Source: Dendrophyllia cribrosa
Lineage: Eukaryota; Cnidaria; Anthozoa; Scleractinia; Dendrophylliidae
NCBI GenBank assembly: GCA_024195265.1
Contig: JAJLRJ010000009.1
Coordinates: forward strand, 10,241,291 to 10,305,290
Reading direction: 5' to 3'
Length of the DNA: 64,000 bases
Positions within the stretch are counted from its first letter, which is position 1, and each line of letters opens with the position of its first letter. A program made the position numbers and the translations under genes. Shown here in pieces: positions 33,808 through 44,527 of the stretch. Under the pieces are notes generated by a model, which saw only the letters and a program-made list of their open reading frames with translations, was not told the origin of the DNA and did no database searches.

Positions 33808-33954
33808 ATAACCCTTTCACTTTTAAGAGTGGTCCAATTCAAATTCGGTCAATTAAAACGATTACAAAAGAAAGGACTGCAGGTCATAGTAGGACTTTAG
33901 CAAGACAGTTACTAGATTAGTTTATATGGCTCTCTCTAGTAGTGAAAGGGTTAA
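33808..33954. mobile_element. Second ccctttcac-type MITE
   Basis: Ends ccctttcact / agtgaaaggg match the TIR start of the 32089 element. The right flank is TTAA, the left ATAA, consistent with one mutation. About 147 bp, no coding. Its interior differs from the larger element. Confidence 0.7.
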
Positions 33955-34084
33955 TCTTTTGTTTTCAAATATGAAGTTGTGAGCTAACCACAACCTAACA
34001 GGAACTATAATATTAAACTGGATTAGTAAAGACTAACAAACAAAAAGGTTGTTTAAAGCAAGCCTCTCAATTGTGACTACAAGT

Positions 34085-35121
34085 CTATGACTTGACAACC
34101 TTAACAGCATTTTTCTTATCATTGAAAAGAACTGTTGCTTCAACAGTTAAAAGAATTTCTGTGACATCATCATCAGTGAGTTCTTTAAATTGCTTGTCAA
34201 TGTCAGCGCCCTGTTCTTTACACAACGTGTACAATTGTTCAATGATGTCATCAAATATGATAAGTGACATTGTTTCTTTGTCATTTATGGATAAAACACT
34301 GGCAATATTTTTTTTTTGGCATTTTGACTTGAGTTGTACAAGAGCACATTCAGTGCATTTTATAATGTTGTTTTTGTTGTCAGCGACCTTAGAATGGCAC
34401 TTATTACAGCTAAGGAAGTGCTGTACATAATTGATCCCATCTGGAGGAAATGCCACTTCTAGTTGTGATGTGTTGCTGGTGACTGTATCCTCTCGTTCAA
34501 TTGTCAGGTTGACTGTTTTAAGTGTGGTGTTTCTGGTAAAGGTAAGGTAGTTGGTGTCATCATATTCTTTCACTGCAACATTTGTCAGGTGGTAACATTG
34601 TCGTGACTGCACCTTTTGTATGTCGTTCTCCCAGAGTACAAGGCGTACTGATCCAGTGTTATCAGTGAATTGTGCTTCTTGCTTTCTCAAAGCTTTCCCT
34701 TTCACATTGAGGGTCTCTGTAGTACCATTGAAAGATATGCGGCCAGAAAGGTTGACTAAAATGTTGATGTCACCATCAAGGACTTCTTCTGCTGAACTGG
34801 GCTTGGCCTCTATCACGTCTGCCTTTATTGATTGGAAGTCAAAGTCTGTTTCGGTTTCACTGGGTTCTTCAATCTTGGTTCTTTTATTCATTATTAGCTC
34901 ATCTTCTCCGGTCTTTTGATTCTTCTTAAATTGGAATCTGTTCAGTTTCACTGGAGAAGAGGACTCAAACTTTCTTTTGAGTATTGTGTGCTTCTCCGGG
35001 GAGAAGCACACAGTACGATAGACATCTGTACTCGTTTGAAATTTCAAGTGGAAGTATTGATTTTTATTTTGGCTGGTCTTTATGGGCGACAGATTATGTA
35101 AATAGCCAACTATGCTATCCT
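34085..35121 (-). CDS. RPA70-like OB-fold protein with zinc ribbon, 3' terminal exon
   Basis: The open frame encodes an RPA large-subunit-like single-stranded-DNA-binding protein. A first OB-fold-like segment (about residues 14-60, GYLHNLSPI..VCFSPEKH) is followed by a basic/acidic linker with an NKRTK cluster, a second OB-fold (about 130-220, GKALRKQEAQFTDNTGSVRLVLWEND), and a third carrying a C4 zinc ribbon (C250, C253, C267, C270 in the open frame), as in RPA DBD-C. On the minus strand the frame enters through a good acceptor, attttttattgcag, so the exon probably starts at 35121 and upstream exons are missing from my reading. It ends in a TAG at 34085-34087. Its location inside the 6.08-kb insertion suggests transposon cargo; RPA-like genes are known passengers of Helitrons. 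A host gene copy cannot be excluded. Confidence 0.7.
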
Positions 35122-35403
35122 CTGCAATAAAAAATAAGAAATGAAGTATCAGCATGTGTCACATGAATACAAACATGTTGTTTGCTTTAAATTATGTTGA
35201 TTAAAATGATTTAAAGTGCCTACAACCCCTGTGGGTATTTCAAATATTAATTTTGTGATTGTTTTTACAATTTATATGTTGTTAGTGGCAAATGTCATCT
35301 TCATAAACTTTTCTGCTGGTAAATATGTCAGTAGTGATGTCATTCGAAGCACCTTTCTCATGTAATACTTTCACATGGAACAATTATTACTGGAATGACC
35401 ACA

Positions 35404-35757
35404 GGCAGCCCAAGCTATACGAGCATTACAGTATCAGTTATGAGCGGGGAAAAACGGTCCATTCTACGAGGGAAGAAATATGAACAAGATTTCAATAAAA
35501 ATTGCCTACATTTCTTCGCTTATGTGTTTTCTTGTCTCGTGTGTGGTTTCGGGCATAAAGTGGAACACCTCCAAGTGACAAAAACTGACAAATATGCCCC
35601 AAAATCAAACAGGAGACAAGGAAACACACAAGCGAAGAAAGGTAGGCAATTTTTATTGAAATGTTGTTCATATTTTTTCGCTTCTACAATGGACCGTTTT
35701 TCCCATACAAATTTCGCTTATAACTGACATTGTGACACTCATATAGCTTGGGCTGCC
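35404..35757. mobile_element. Foldback-type MITE upstream of the RPA-like exon
   Basis: A 354-bp inverted-repeat element with arms over 130 bp: ggcagcccaagctata at the left and its complement at the right, continuing through tcagttat, aaacggtcca and aaaattgcctac. The short plus-strand open frame here is an artefact of the repeat. Confidence 0.8.
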
Positions 35758-36525
35758 ACCAACTTCAACAGCCAAAGTCCATGAAGATTGGAAATTTGGC
35801 TGACAAGATATATGATAATTGTTGTCGCGAAAATCTAATCACAATGTTCAGTTTGCTACCCGTAGAGTGTGATCAGTGGGGCTTTGAGATATTTTAAGTC
35901 CAAGTAAATTGCTATGCCATGATGTAACAGTCATATTTAAGTACCGGTAACATGATATGACTCCATGCAAGAGTGTTGATGAATATTCAAAAGTTGTTCT
36001 TCACAGGGGTTTGGTGAGCTTGGGAACCTTTTTACTGGAATGAAAACCTATTTATCACAGCTGGTAACTTATGACAGATGATATGTAAGCATTATATAGC
36101 ATTAGGCAGTTTGAAATTTTATTATATAACAGCCTCACATACAGTATATTAACATTAGGCCCTCTGGTGCTTTGCTTGCGTTTCTACTTCGTAAGTAAAT
36201 GTACATTCACAGTTCGGGCTGAATTTGTGGACTTGTATTTCCCTTCTGGAAGTCCAGACCTGAAAATCCCCCCCATGCCTTTGGAATTCCACTCCAGTGA
36301 ACTCCCCCGTGTCCTCGGAATTCCAGTCCAATGAACCCCCCCCCCCCCCCCACCCCCCCCCCCCTCTCCCCTTCGGAATTCCAAGATGCCTCCTGTGGTA
36401 TGGGTATGGATATTTTCTGGAACCACCCATTACTGACGCATGGGAATTTCCACGCATGGACATGAAGTGTGAAATTCATACAGGAAGAAACATGCGTTGT
36501 TTTAGATGCACAAGAAACAAAGCAA
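35758..36525. other. Repeat-rich intergenic segment with poly-C tracts
   Basis: No gene. At 36240-36390 several short units of the form ggaattcca..ccagtgaac alternate with poly-C runs (about 36337-36364), which are likely error-prone in assembly. Confidence 0.5.
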
Positions 36526-37410
36526 ATTTGAAACACAAGAATCGACGAAATTTCAGCTGATATTATGATACAATCTCTTTAAAAATCGCGTACACATTGT
36601 CTGAAGAATTATTTCGAGGACCCAAAGTGGCCCTGAATAATTTCTATGATCGCTCCTCGAGGACGCATCCAACGAGAGGTGTGAAATTTGAATTCCTGAA
36701 AATTTCCACTGTCAGCAAGAAGAAACATAAAATTCCACATAAAGAAAGGCTTATATGGCGTGGTTTTGGATGTGTAAATCTCAAGTAAATCTCGATCCAT
36801 AAAGTTATTTCAAGTTCTAGCAATGATTTTAAAATTTGGCTCGTAGCTACTGAACTCACCTTTTGTAATAACACCGCCGATCTACAGAAGTTGACAAGGA
36901 TTCGTTGAGAAATCTGCAAGAAAGAAGCACTAGTCAGACGATGAACTGGGAACTGCTTGTAAGAAAGAAGATTTGAAACACAAGAATCGACGAAATTTCA
37001 GCTGATATTATGATACAATCTCTTTAATAATCACGTACACATTGTCTGAAGAATTATTTCGAGGACCCAAAGTGGCCCTGAATAATTTCTATGATCGCTC
37101 CTCGAGGACGCATCCAACGAGAGGTGTGAAAATTTGAATTCCTGAAAATTTCCACTGTCAGCAAGAAGAAACATAAAATTCCACATAAAGAAAGGCTTAT
37201 ATGCCGTGGTTTTGGATGTGTAAATCTCAAGTAAATCTCGATCCATAAAGTTATTTCAAGTTATAGCAATGATTTTAAAATTTGGCTCGTAGCTACTGAA
37301 CTCACCTTTTGTAATAACACCGCCGATCTACAGAAGTTGAGAAGGATTCGTTGAGAAATCTGCAAGAAAGAAGCACTAGTCAGACGATTTGGGAACTGCT
37401 TGTAAGAAAG
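36526..37410. repeat. 445-bp tandem duplication
   Basis: Two near-identical direct copies start at 36526 and 36971, each with atttgaaacacaagaatcga, then the gaggacccaaagtggccctg block and a ctactgaactcacctttt segment. They differ by small substitutions and a 3-bp change. A good donor-like context (gaactcaccttt read on minus: aaaggtgagttc) is duplicated in each, so an exon on the minus strand may be included, but I do not recognise a protein. Confidence 0.85.
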
Positions 37411-37615
37411 GAGTCGGCGATGAAATCGAATGCAACCGATGAATTTAGACAAATCATAGTTGAGTTTATAGACAACGCTGACAGTGTAAAAATAAAAAAC
37501 GCAAAAGCAACTCACCTTGCACAGCCAGCGAAAATCGAGAAAGTAAGACGTCACTTCATAAACTCGTGCTTTATTTGAATAACATGACAGCGAGGCGAAC
37601 AGTCATTGTTCTTCC

Positions 37616-37714
37616 GCACGGAATTGTGGTTAAAAATGTGGAGCTAAAGCACGGAATTGTGGTTAAAAATGTGGAGCTAAAGCACGGAATTGTGGTTAAA
37701 AATGTGGCACCAAC
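37616..37714. repeat. 33-bp tandem repeat, three units, at the right end of the insertion
   Basis: Three consecutive units of gcacggaattgtggttaaa plus aatgtggagctaaa, the last diverging at its end. They lie ~80 bp inside the right edge of the 6.08-kb segment, which itself closes with an imperfect hairpin (ttgctgc/gcagcaa). Confidence 0.85.
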
Positions 37715-38017
37715 TGCTCAATCCGAGATTTTTTCTAGCTTTTCTTCTGTATTCTCTTTTATGTTGCTGCTCGTTCGCTGCGCTCACTCCGCAGCAATAA
37801 TATCGCCAAATGCCATCAAAAATACAACTTATTTGGATAATAAGATTCTTTAGAGCAAAACACAGCATTGCAAGGAAGGAAGTTGATTACAGTTTATCAA
37901 ATTTGATTTCGTGACATTAACCGTTATTTTCCCTCGTAAGATTACATTTTTTGAAGATTGTTTCATTTGCTGGCCATAATCATGAAAACACGATATTTCA
38001 GCCGGGACAGTGTCCCT

Positions 38018-38604
38018 TTAACCCTCGGACGTACAAGGGGTGAAGGGGGGATGCCACCCCCCTTTTAAGGTTTTTTCGAGTATTTTCAAGAACATTTACG
38101 ATTAGCACATGCCGTCTTCAGTTACTCTTTGTTTAATCCTTGAGACACACTTTGGTAAAGTTTGGCGACAACCGGTTGCTATGGTAACAAAATATGACGT
38201 CATAAGTAACATGAGGTCAAGTCATTTTTGAATAAAACATGCGTGTTTTTCACCATTTTTCAGTGAAAAAAAAAACATATAAATGCTACCAAAAGCATCA
38301 AAATGTAATTCTATGTTACTTTGCAACTGTAGCAAACAATGTTTGCAATTTCCGCATTTTTCAGCATTTTTCCGCCATCTTGGCGTCCATTTTGGATGAC
38401 GTCACGGACCCTCAGCAACCCCACATTCCCATAATAGCACATAATAGCACATCGCAGGCTATCTATTAGACGTAAAATATTTCCGAAATAGTTCAACATC
38501 GAAAAATCCCAAAGGGGGGGGGGGGGGGGGTTGCAGTCCCCCCCCCCCCCCCCTCGTACGTACCACGGTGGGGGTATAAGTTTGCGTGTACGTCCGAGGG
38601 TTAA
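38018..38604. mobile_element. TTAA-flanked (piggyBac-type) MITE in unit 4
   Basis: Same element as in units 2 and 3, with TTAA at 38018-38021 and 38601-38604. Both ends here read ccctcggacgtac, so this copy has the most symmetric TIRs. A poly-G run (38514-38530) faces a poly-C run (38538-38553). Confidence 0.78.
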
Positions 38605-38985
38605 GCCCATATGCTTCAACTAATGACGGAATAGCCACCAACAGGCAGGTGGATTTTAATAGCACTGTTTCATCACCACTATTCATATACACTATCATTT
38701 TTTAATAAGCGTTTTGCAGTGGATTCACTCTTTGTTTTTTGTTTGGATTTCAGTGAGGAGCAAAGAAAACAGAAGTCACTATGGTAATTAATTCTTTACT
38801 TTTGCTGTTGACTCACTATATAGTTAGTGTTAGTTTCTTTTAGTGTTTTTAGTCTAGTTTTTAGATTAGTGTCCCCAATTAGCTTGCCTGATTCTGTACA
38901 GCTAAATACATTTGACACTGAAATAAAGTTTTTATTATTTTATTTTATTTATTACACTTTTTTTAGATACATCTGCCGATACCTT

Positions 38986-39969
38986 TTACGTGTTTGTGAC
39001 CGACAACCGGTTCGTCATTTCAATGGCGACTGTTCTATTTCCTGAAAATTTCCAACAAATTAAGTTGCGCGCAGCTTGCCTGAATTCAGATCGAAAAAAA
39101 GAATAAATAAATGGATTTGCAGATGATTGTAAAAGCAGTAACAACCATGCGGTTTTCAATAACATTTTACTGACTAAATCAGGCCGGCCGAAGACAAAAC
39201 TAAAATTTACAAAAGCTAATGGTAGCCAGCTGACAAGAAAAACAAAGACTACTGAAACACAGGCAATTGTTCCTTTTCTGGCCCTGATTCTTTCTAACCG
39301 AGTCTCTTGATTTGTTTCCTCGGTGGCCTCTGTGTGTCTTTCTTGGTGAACTCGTCGCCTTTGTCTTCCTATTGCTTGAACAATTTTCACATTCATCACA
39401 AGGATAGCAAGGACGGGCAGCAGAGCGAAAACAAAAGTTAGAATACTGTTGTAAATCTTGTCAATTTTTCGCGCTTCTTCTGCTGAACTTGTATGTAGCC
39501 AGGTGTTGCGTGTAAGGGCGATGACGCAACTTAATGACCAGACCCCGACCAAAATGAAGGAGACGCGTATATTTGTCATGTCGTTTTGGTACCGCAAAGG
39601 TCTTATTACCGCGAGGAATCTGTCAAACGATATTGCGGCTAAATTAAACACTGTTCCACCTAAGGCAATATCCTTGAGGCCAGCCATAAGCCAACAGTAC
39701 TTCGACGAGGTAAATTCACAGCCAATGCAGAAAACAACGTAAGGCACAACGAACGCAGACATCATCACATCAGCAACTGCTAAGCTGAGCAAGAATATGT
39801 TCATGTATTTCTGGCGAAGCCTCTTTGTTGTAACAAACACAAGAAACGTGAAAGAGTTCCCCGCGAATATAACGACACCGATGCCGCCATAAAGAATCCA
39901 AAAAACTAACTCCAGCGCGCGATTGCATTTTGATTGAATTGTGTCTTCAGTGGAGTTTTCCATTTTCAT
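38986..39969 (-). CDS. Class A GPCR, array copy 4, intact
   Basis: A 327-residue seven-transmembrane receptor and the only array member with no visible lesion: GN 37-38, D67, DRF 116-118, SWLP 247-250, NPFIY 285-289 and a full 22-residue tail after helix 8. Cys15, Cys81, Cys84 and Cys92 (3.25) are present, loop 2 has none, and 3.32 is Lys99. Its first ~55 residues and 5' flank differ from copies 1-3 (for example ALELVFWILYGG, VIFAGN, RQKYMN), while its body is nearly identical to copies 2 and 3. It should couple to a G protein at the plasma membrane; the ligand is unknown. DRF for DRY is shared by the subfamily and so is not a defect peculiar to one copy. Confidence 0.9.
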   Translation of the reverse strand: MKMENSTEDTIQSKCNRALELVFWILYGGIGVVIFAGNSFTFLVFVTTKRLRQKYMNIFLLSLAVADVMMSAFVVPYVVFCIGCEFTSSKYCWLMAGLKDIALGGTVFNLAAISFDRFLAVIRPLRYQNDMTNIRVSFILVGVWSLSCVIALTRNTWLHTSSAEEARKIDKIYNSILTFVFALLPVLAILVMNVKIVQAIGRQRRRVHQERHTEATEETNQETRLERIRARKGTIACVSVVFVFLVSWLPLAFVNFSFVFGRPDLVSKMLLKTAWLLLLLQSSANPFIYSFFRSEFRQAARNLICWKFSGNRTVAIEMTNRLSVTNT

Positions 39970-40388
39970 CTGCTCTTTTTGTCTGCAATAGTTGACTGTT
40001 TTCTTTTAATTTAGTGAGACGGAAATATCTGACTTTTTGAGCCAATAAAACGTCTGGCGCTCGCCTCCTATGATCTCATTATCTATGAGATCTATGATGT
40101 CATTATTTGTTTTTATTTGACTTATTGTACAATTTTTCCGGAGATAGTTCTGTTGACACTTTTTCGGATAAACCAGAACGCGTAATTTTAATTTCAGGTT
40201 TAAGTCACTTAAAAAAGCAGCTTTAAATTAGCAGGGGCACTGACGTTGTACTGTTTTTCAATATCATTTTAGAACTTTTAAAGGAAACTGTGTGAAAGCT
40301 AATACAGTTTGACCTTTTCGTTTCTTTTAGCTGAATATTTAAGCGGCAGAACATTTTTATATTAGAGAAAAGAATCTTATCCTCCGAA

Positions 40389-40552
40389 TAGACCAATTCC
40401 GATATATTAAAATTCATACTTGGCTCCGAGGCTTAGGGGAATAAAACAAAAGAAATCACATCGAGGTTCAGGTATGAATAATTTATTTCTTTTATTTTAT
40501 TCCCCTAAGCCTCGGAGCCAAGTATGAATTTTAATATATCGGAATTGGTCTA
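40389..40552. mobile_element. 164-bp palindromic MITE with ~57-bp TIRs (tagacc-type)
   Basis: Units 1-3 have an uninterrupted ccgaatttgcaag-like site here, whereas unit 4 has a 164-bp near-perfect inverted repeat beginning tagaccaattccg and ending cggaattggtcta. No clear target duplication is seen. Its termini resemble those of the element at 55194-55388. Confidence 0.85.
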
Positions 40553-42430
40553 TTGGCAAGCTGCTTTCACCTTTTCTAAAAGTTTAGCTGCTTGTATATC
40601 GTGCCCCAAACTACATTTGTTATTCTTCCGAAAATAAAAGGCGTTAACTTTTTCGATGTTACAACGAAAGTTTGAGGCCAAATTTTACTTAGGAAACTGT
40701 AGTTTTTATTCTAATTTATAAAGAATTTTTAAAATGACTAAATTAGAAAACCTAGAATAGGCAGCATATGACTGTTGTAAAGTCGCAAGGTCTTTTTTAT
40801 GAATCGAAATTCATGAAAGTTCACTCATTCGGTGTTTGTTTTTATTTTATTTTACTTTATTTATTCTTTTTGTGAAAATTACACAAGAAAATAAACAGCC
40901 AAAGGTGGATCGATTTATCGTTCCAGTGTCACTTTAGGTATTAGTTCAATCTAAGTAAACAAATCATCGGACAAAAATGGTCCATCTGTCTCTCGTTATA
41001 CCAGGACGCTTAATTTAAATTTCAAATGCGTTTCCCTTTCATAACCTGTAATAAGAAACAGGTAAAGAAAAATGAAAGTTTTAAGAGTGGATAACCTAGA
41101 GTAAGCGACATTAGAAAAGACGCGAGGATCATGATCATACGATTAATATTATTTTGGTATTTTCTTTGCACACTAGGTAAAAAAGAGTAACTTGTTATCG
41201 CAAGTAAAACCGGTTTCTTTTCATCTTCCAAATCTTCCAACAATTACGTCGATCATCCGTCAAAAGTTAAATAACTCTCAGATGTGAGGAAAATAGAAAT
41301 GATCCTAAAAATTGTTTGTGTTTTACAGTAGATATGGTATTATATTAGATTAAATTAACTTAACTTGGAGTCAGGAAAAAATGAGGAAAATCAAAACCCA
41401 TGAGAACTTACTCAGTCAATTTTTTTTTTAATTATATTATACAAAAAAATTATTATTTAAAAAAAATATTAACGTAGCAGAAACGTGACCGGGACAAGAG
41501 TGGGTGGAGTTATCACTCTATATCTTAAGTATTACATCAGTGAACAAGTTATCGAATACAAAACGTTTAGCTATCGCTCTCCTGATAACGCCTCGCTAAA
41601 TTTCAATTTTAAATTTTCTCCTTTAAAATTTAAAAGAGGAGAAAAAGAAAAACACAGCTTTTATTTTAGGCATGCAGCCTTGAGTGAGTCTTTGAATATA
41701 ATGGACACTTAATCGTTAATCGAGAGATTTTTAGACAAGTTATGGGAATTATACAGTGACGTACGTAGTTTCTTCTTTTACTGAACTAGAAATGTATTTA
41801 TGTCTTCCCTCTTCTTTTTAAAAACAAGTCATAAAGCCGAGTGCTACATTCCCGCGCTCTGTCTGCTGGGCAAAATAGGGTGACAACACAAACAATTAAT
41901 TGTTGTTAAGAATTTCAAGAATTTGTGGCTATGGGCAAAGGCGCATAGCCACTTAATTACAAACACTGAAATAACTTAATCCTTAATTCACAAATAATGA
42001 TTTGGCCCAGTAAAGGTGAGGGCTACAAAAACGAAGCTAAGATAAAACAGATTAGAATAAGCGGCAGGGCCACGGGAAGGAGGTGGGAAATTCAAACGGC
42101 AGAGGTTTCAATTCAAGCGAATGATCAATTCCGAGCACGCGTGCCGTGGTATACACAGCGACAGTAGAGGGTGATGTGACATACTATGTCACGCAACAGT
42201 CGGATCAGATTGAAGACATAAAAATCCTATTTGTATTGGTCCCTTTTTGCAATGACACCAAGCGTTGACTCGTTGATCGCCCTATTTACAATGTGCGGCC
42301 AAATATATGTAATACTTCATTTTATATCTTGATTACAATTCAAGTTGCCATAGTAACCCAAATGATCATTTCGCACATCCTTTATCGCTACACAATTCAC
42401 AAAAACACCAACTGGTGTTCGCTTCATGGT

Positions 42431-43238
42431 TAAATATTACATTAAACATGCTACTAGAATATAGAGATAGATATGCCAAGTTACAGGTCATCAAAATCGA
42501 GTTCCGCTCCCATCGGAAATGATCTAAAGAAAAAGAAAACATTGGGTAAAATTCTTAACACCTTTCGTGATGAATATATATACTGTACCATAAAGCAATT
42601 CCAGTTAATACTTACGTTGTATTTTAGGCGTTAGACGGTGCGCTTCGTTATAAAAAATTAAGAACAATGTGAGTTAAAACAAAGACAACAAATCTTGATA
42701 GGAAGATATAGATCAACCTACTCATGACGTCATATATTATTGATTTTATTAGCAAAAGCCTCTGCTTTTAACTTGGAGACAGTATAGCGCCCCACATATG
42801 AAGTACCTAGTACCTTCTCTTGAGAAACGTCCACAGAAACATGTGTGGCCGATCGCACGCTCATTTCTTTTGTAACTTAGCAAATAGACATTAGCAGATA
42901 GCAGTGTATTGTATTCTTCATTATTTTTTATCTTACTGACACGTATTAGCGTTTGAAAGTTAATATCATTGTACAATTTGATGGTTTGACAGACAATGCG
43001 GCGGATATTTTATGAGTTGCGTAGTATTTTTCTGAGCCCCGCGAGAAATGAGTAAAACGTGTTATCTGTGAAACCATGAAATAAAAGATTTATTATTCGA
43101 CTGTTTTTAAACTTTTTAAATTTTTAAGAACCTTTTCCTTTGTAACTTCGTAATTTAGTCATCCTTGTTCTCACAGTGTTTCATTCTCATCCTGAGCGCA
43201 CGGACTTACAAAGAATTAAATTTCTCTCTGTTCCTTAT
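42431..43238. other. Intergenic, no gene seen
   Basis: Beyond the array homology. A stretch near 43035-43090 and one near 43645-43700 resemble parts of 61840-62010, so this may be an older repeat into which the next MITE inserted. Confidence 0.45.
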
Positions 43239-43627
43239 GGTCCTGTCACACTATTGCGTATCGCACTAGCGTATGCCAGCGTATGAAAAATATCACTCAT
43301 ACGCTGGTATACGCTGACATACGCTGGGGGTACGTTAGGCATAGGTTGTATACGTTTCAAGCACGGTCGAATACGGTGGCATACGGCGAGGCAGAAAAAA
43401 ATTTTTAAGCATGCTTAAAAATTTTGTGCGTATTCGGACGTATGGTTTATACGTTAAGCATACGCTAGGCATACGCTGAATACGCGAGAGTTACGCTAGA
43501 GGTACGTTACTCATAGGTCAAGTACGCTGGCCATACGCTAAGGGCATTTTGTGCGTATGAAAATTATTTTGTGAATTTTCATACGCAACTCATACGTTTC
43601 TCTCATACGCAATTGTGTGACAGGGCC
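43239..43627. mobile_element. TACG-array MITE, copy 1
   Basis: 389 bp with ends ggtcctgtcacac / gtgtgacagggcc and a probable TTA target duplication one base outside each end. I count 24 TACG/CGTA tetranucleotides, most spaced 9-11 bp apart. A central ttaagcatgcttaa palindrome separates the halves. No coding. TWA target and ggccc ends suggest PIF/Harbinger, which is an inference. Confidence 0.8.
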
Positions 43628-44120
43628 TTTACCTGTCAAACCGGTCTACTACAGTGTAATACGCTCGCATATTTCGCGCGTTCTCTTGCCCTTATACGGC
43701 GTTTGTCACTTTTTGGAGACAGTAGTAATAAAGGAACACAATACGCGCTAATACTCAAAATTATGATATTAATATAATAATAGCGACATTATGTTGGTTG
43801 CGAAGAGTTCAGATATGTGAATAAAGCCGAGTGAGCTCGTTAATGAGGACGCGACACATTTACCGAATTAAAGATAAGCCTGAAAAATAAACTTGATTTT
43901 AATCTCAATCTCAAATCTCAATCTCAAATCTTTATTTTAAGACGGTAAAAATTCATCAGGTTGGTACAAAATAAAATAAAACTTAACTATATAATATTTT
44001 CTACCGTGACAATTAATATGTTTCTGTAAAATCTATTAATAAAAATGCTACTCGTAATTACACTAAACTAGACCTGTTTTCCATGAATGCCGTGTATTTA
44101 ACTCAGCATGTCGATGTAAT

Positions 44121-44527
44121 GGCCCTGTCACACTATTGCGTATCGTACTAGCGTATGCCAGCGTATGAAAACTATCACTCATACGCTGGTATACGCTGAC
44201 ATACGCTAGGGGGTACGTTAGGCATAGGTTGTATACGTTTCAAGCAGGGTCGCATATGGTGGCATACGCTGGCATACGGCGAGGCAGAAATTTTTTTTAA
44301 GCATGTTTAAAAATTTTGTGCGTATTCGGACGTATGGTTTATACGCTAAACATATGCTAGACATACGCTGAATACGCGAGAGTTACGCCAGAGGTACGTT
44401 ACTCATAAGTCAGGTACGCTGGTCATACGCTGTATTTTCAAGGGAATTTTGTGCGTATGAAAATTATTTTATGAATTTCCATACGCAATTCATACGTTTC
44501 TTTAATACGCAATAGTATGACAGGGCC
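44121..44527. mobile_element. TACG-array MITE, copy 2
   Basis: 407 bp, same ends (ggccctgtcacac / gacagggcc) and the same internal spacing of TACG motifs as copy 1, with small insertions. A taa is found beside each end (one base offset). Confidence 0.8.

Larger units (their letters stand above)
31717..37796. mobile_element. 6.08-kb insertion in unit 4 carrying an RPA-like gene; Helitron-like edges
   Basis: Alignment with units 2 and 3 defines both edges to the base: catgta ends at 31716 and taatatcgcc resumes at 37797/37798. There is no target duplication. On the minus strand the segment sits between A and T and its 3' end reads CTAG, as Helitrons do, and a small tatc/gata hairpin precedes it. 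The 5' end begins TT rather than TC and no Rep/helicase is encoded, so a non-autonomous Helitron is only a hypothesis. Inside are the RPA-like gene, several nested inverted-repeat elements and two tandem duplications. The sequence from 31717 to 32016 holds only a minus-strand open frame that I do not recognise. Confidence 0.6.
31424..42430. repeat. Receptor array unit 4, interrupted by a 6.08-kb segment
   Basis: Unit homology runs 31424-31716, stops, and resumes at 37797 with the next base of the sister sequence. It ends near 42430 after the same gttcgcttc words that close units 1-3. This unit carries the intact receptor 38986-39969. Its upstream part (40000-42430) is more diverged than that of the others and has an extra 164-bp palindromic element at 40389 and ~450 bp of extra sequence at about 41790-42240. 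No further gene is seen upstream. Confidence 0.85.

Noticed and set aside
36207..36560. Proline- or glycine-rich open frames around poly-C
   Set aside because: Translation of homopolymers and ggaattcca subrepeats; not conserved in frame.
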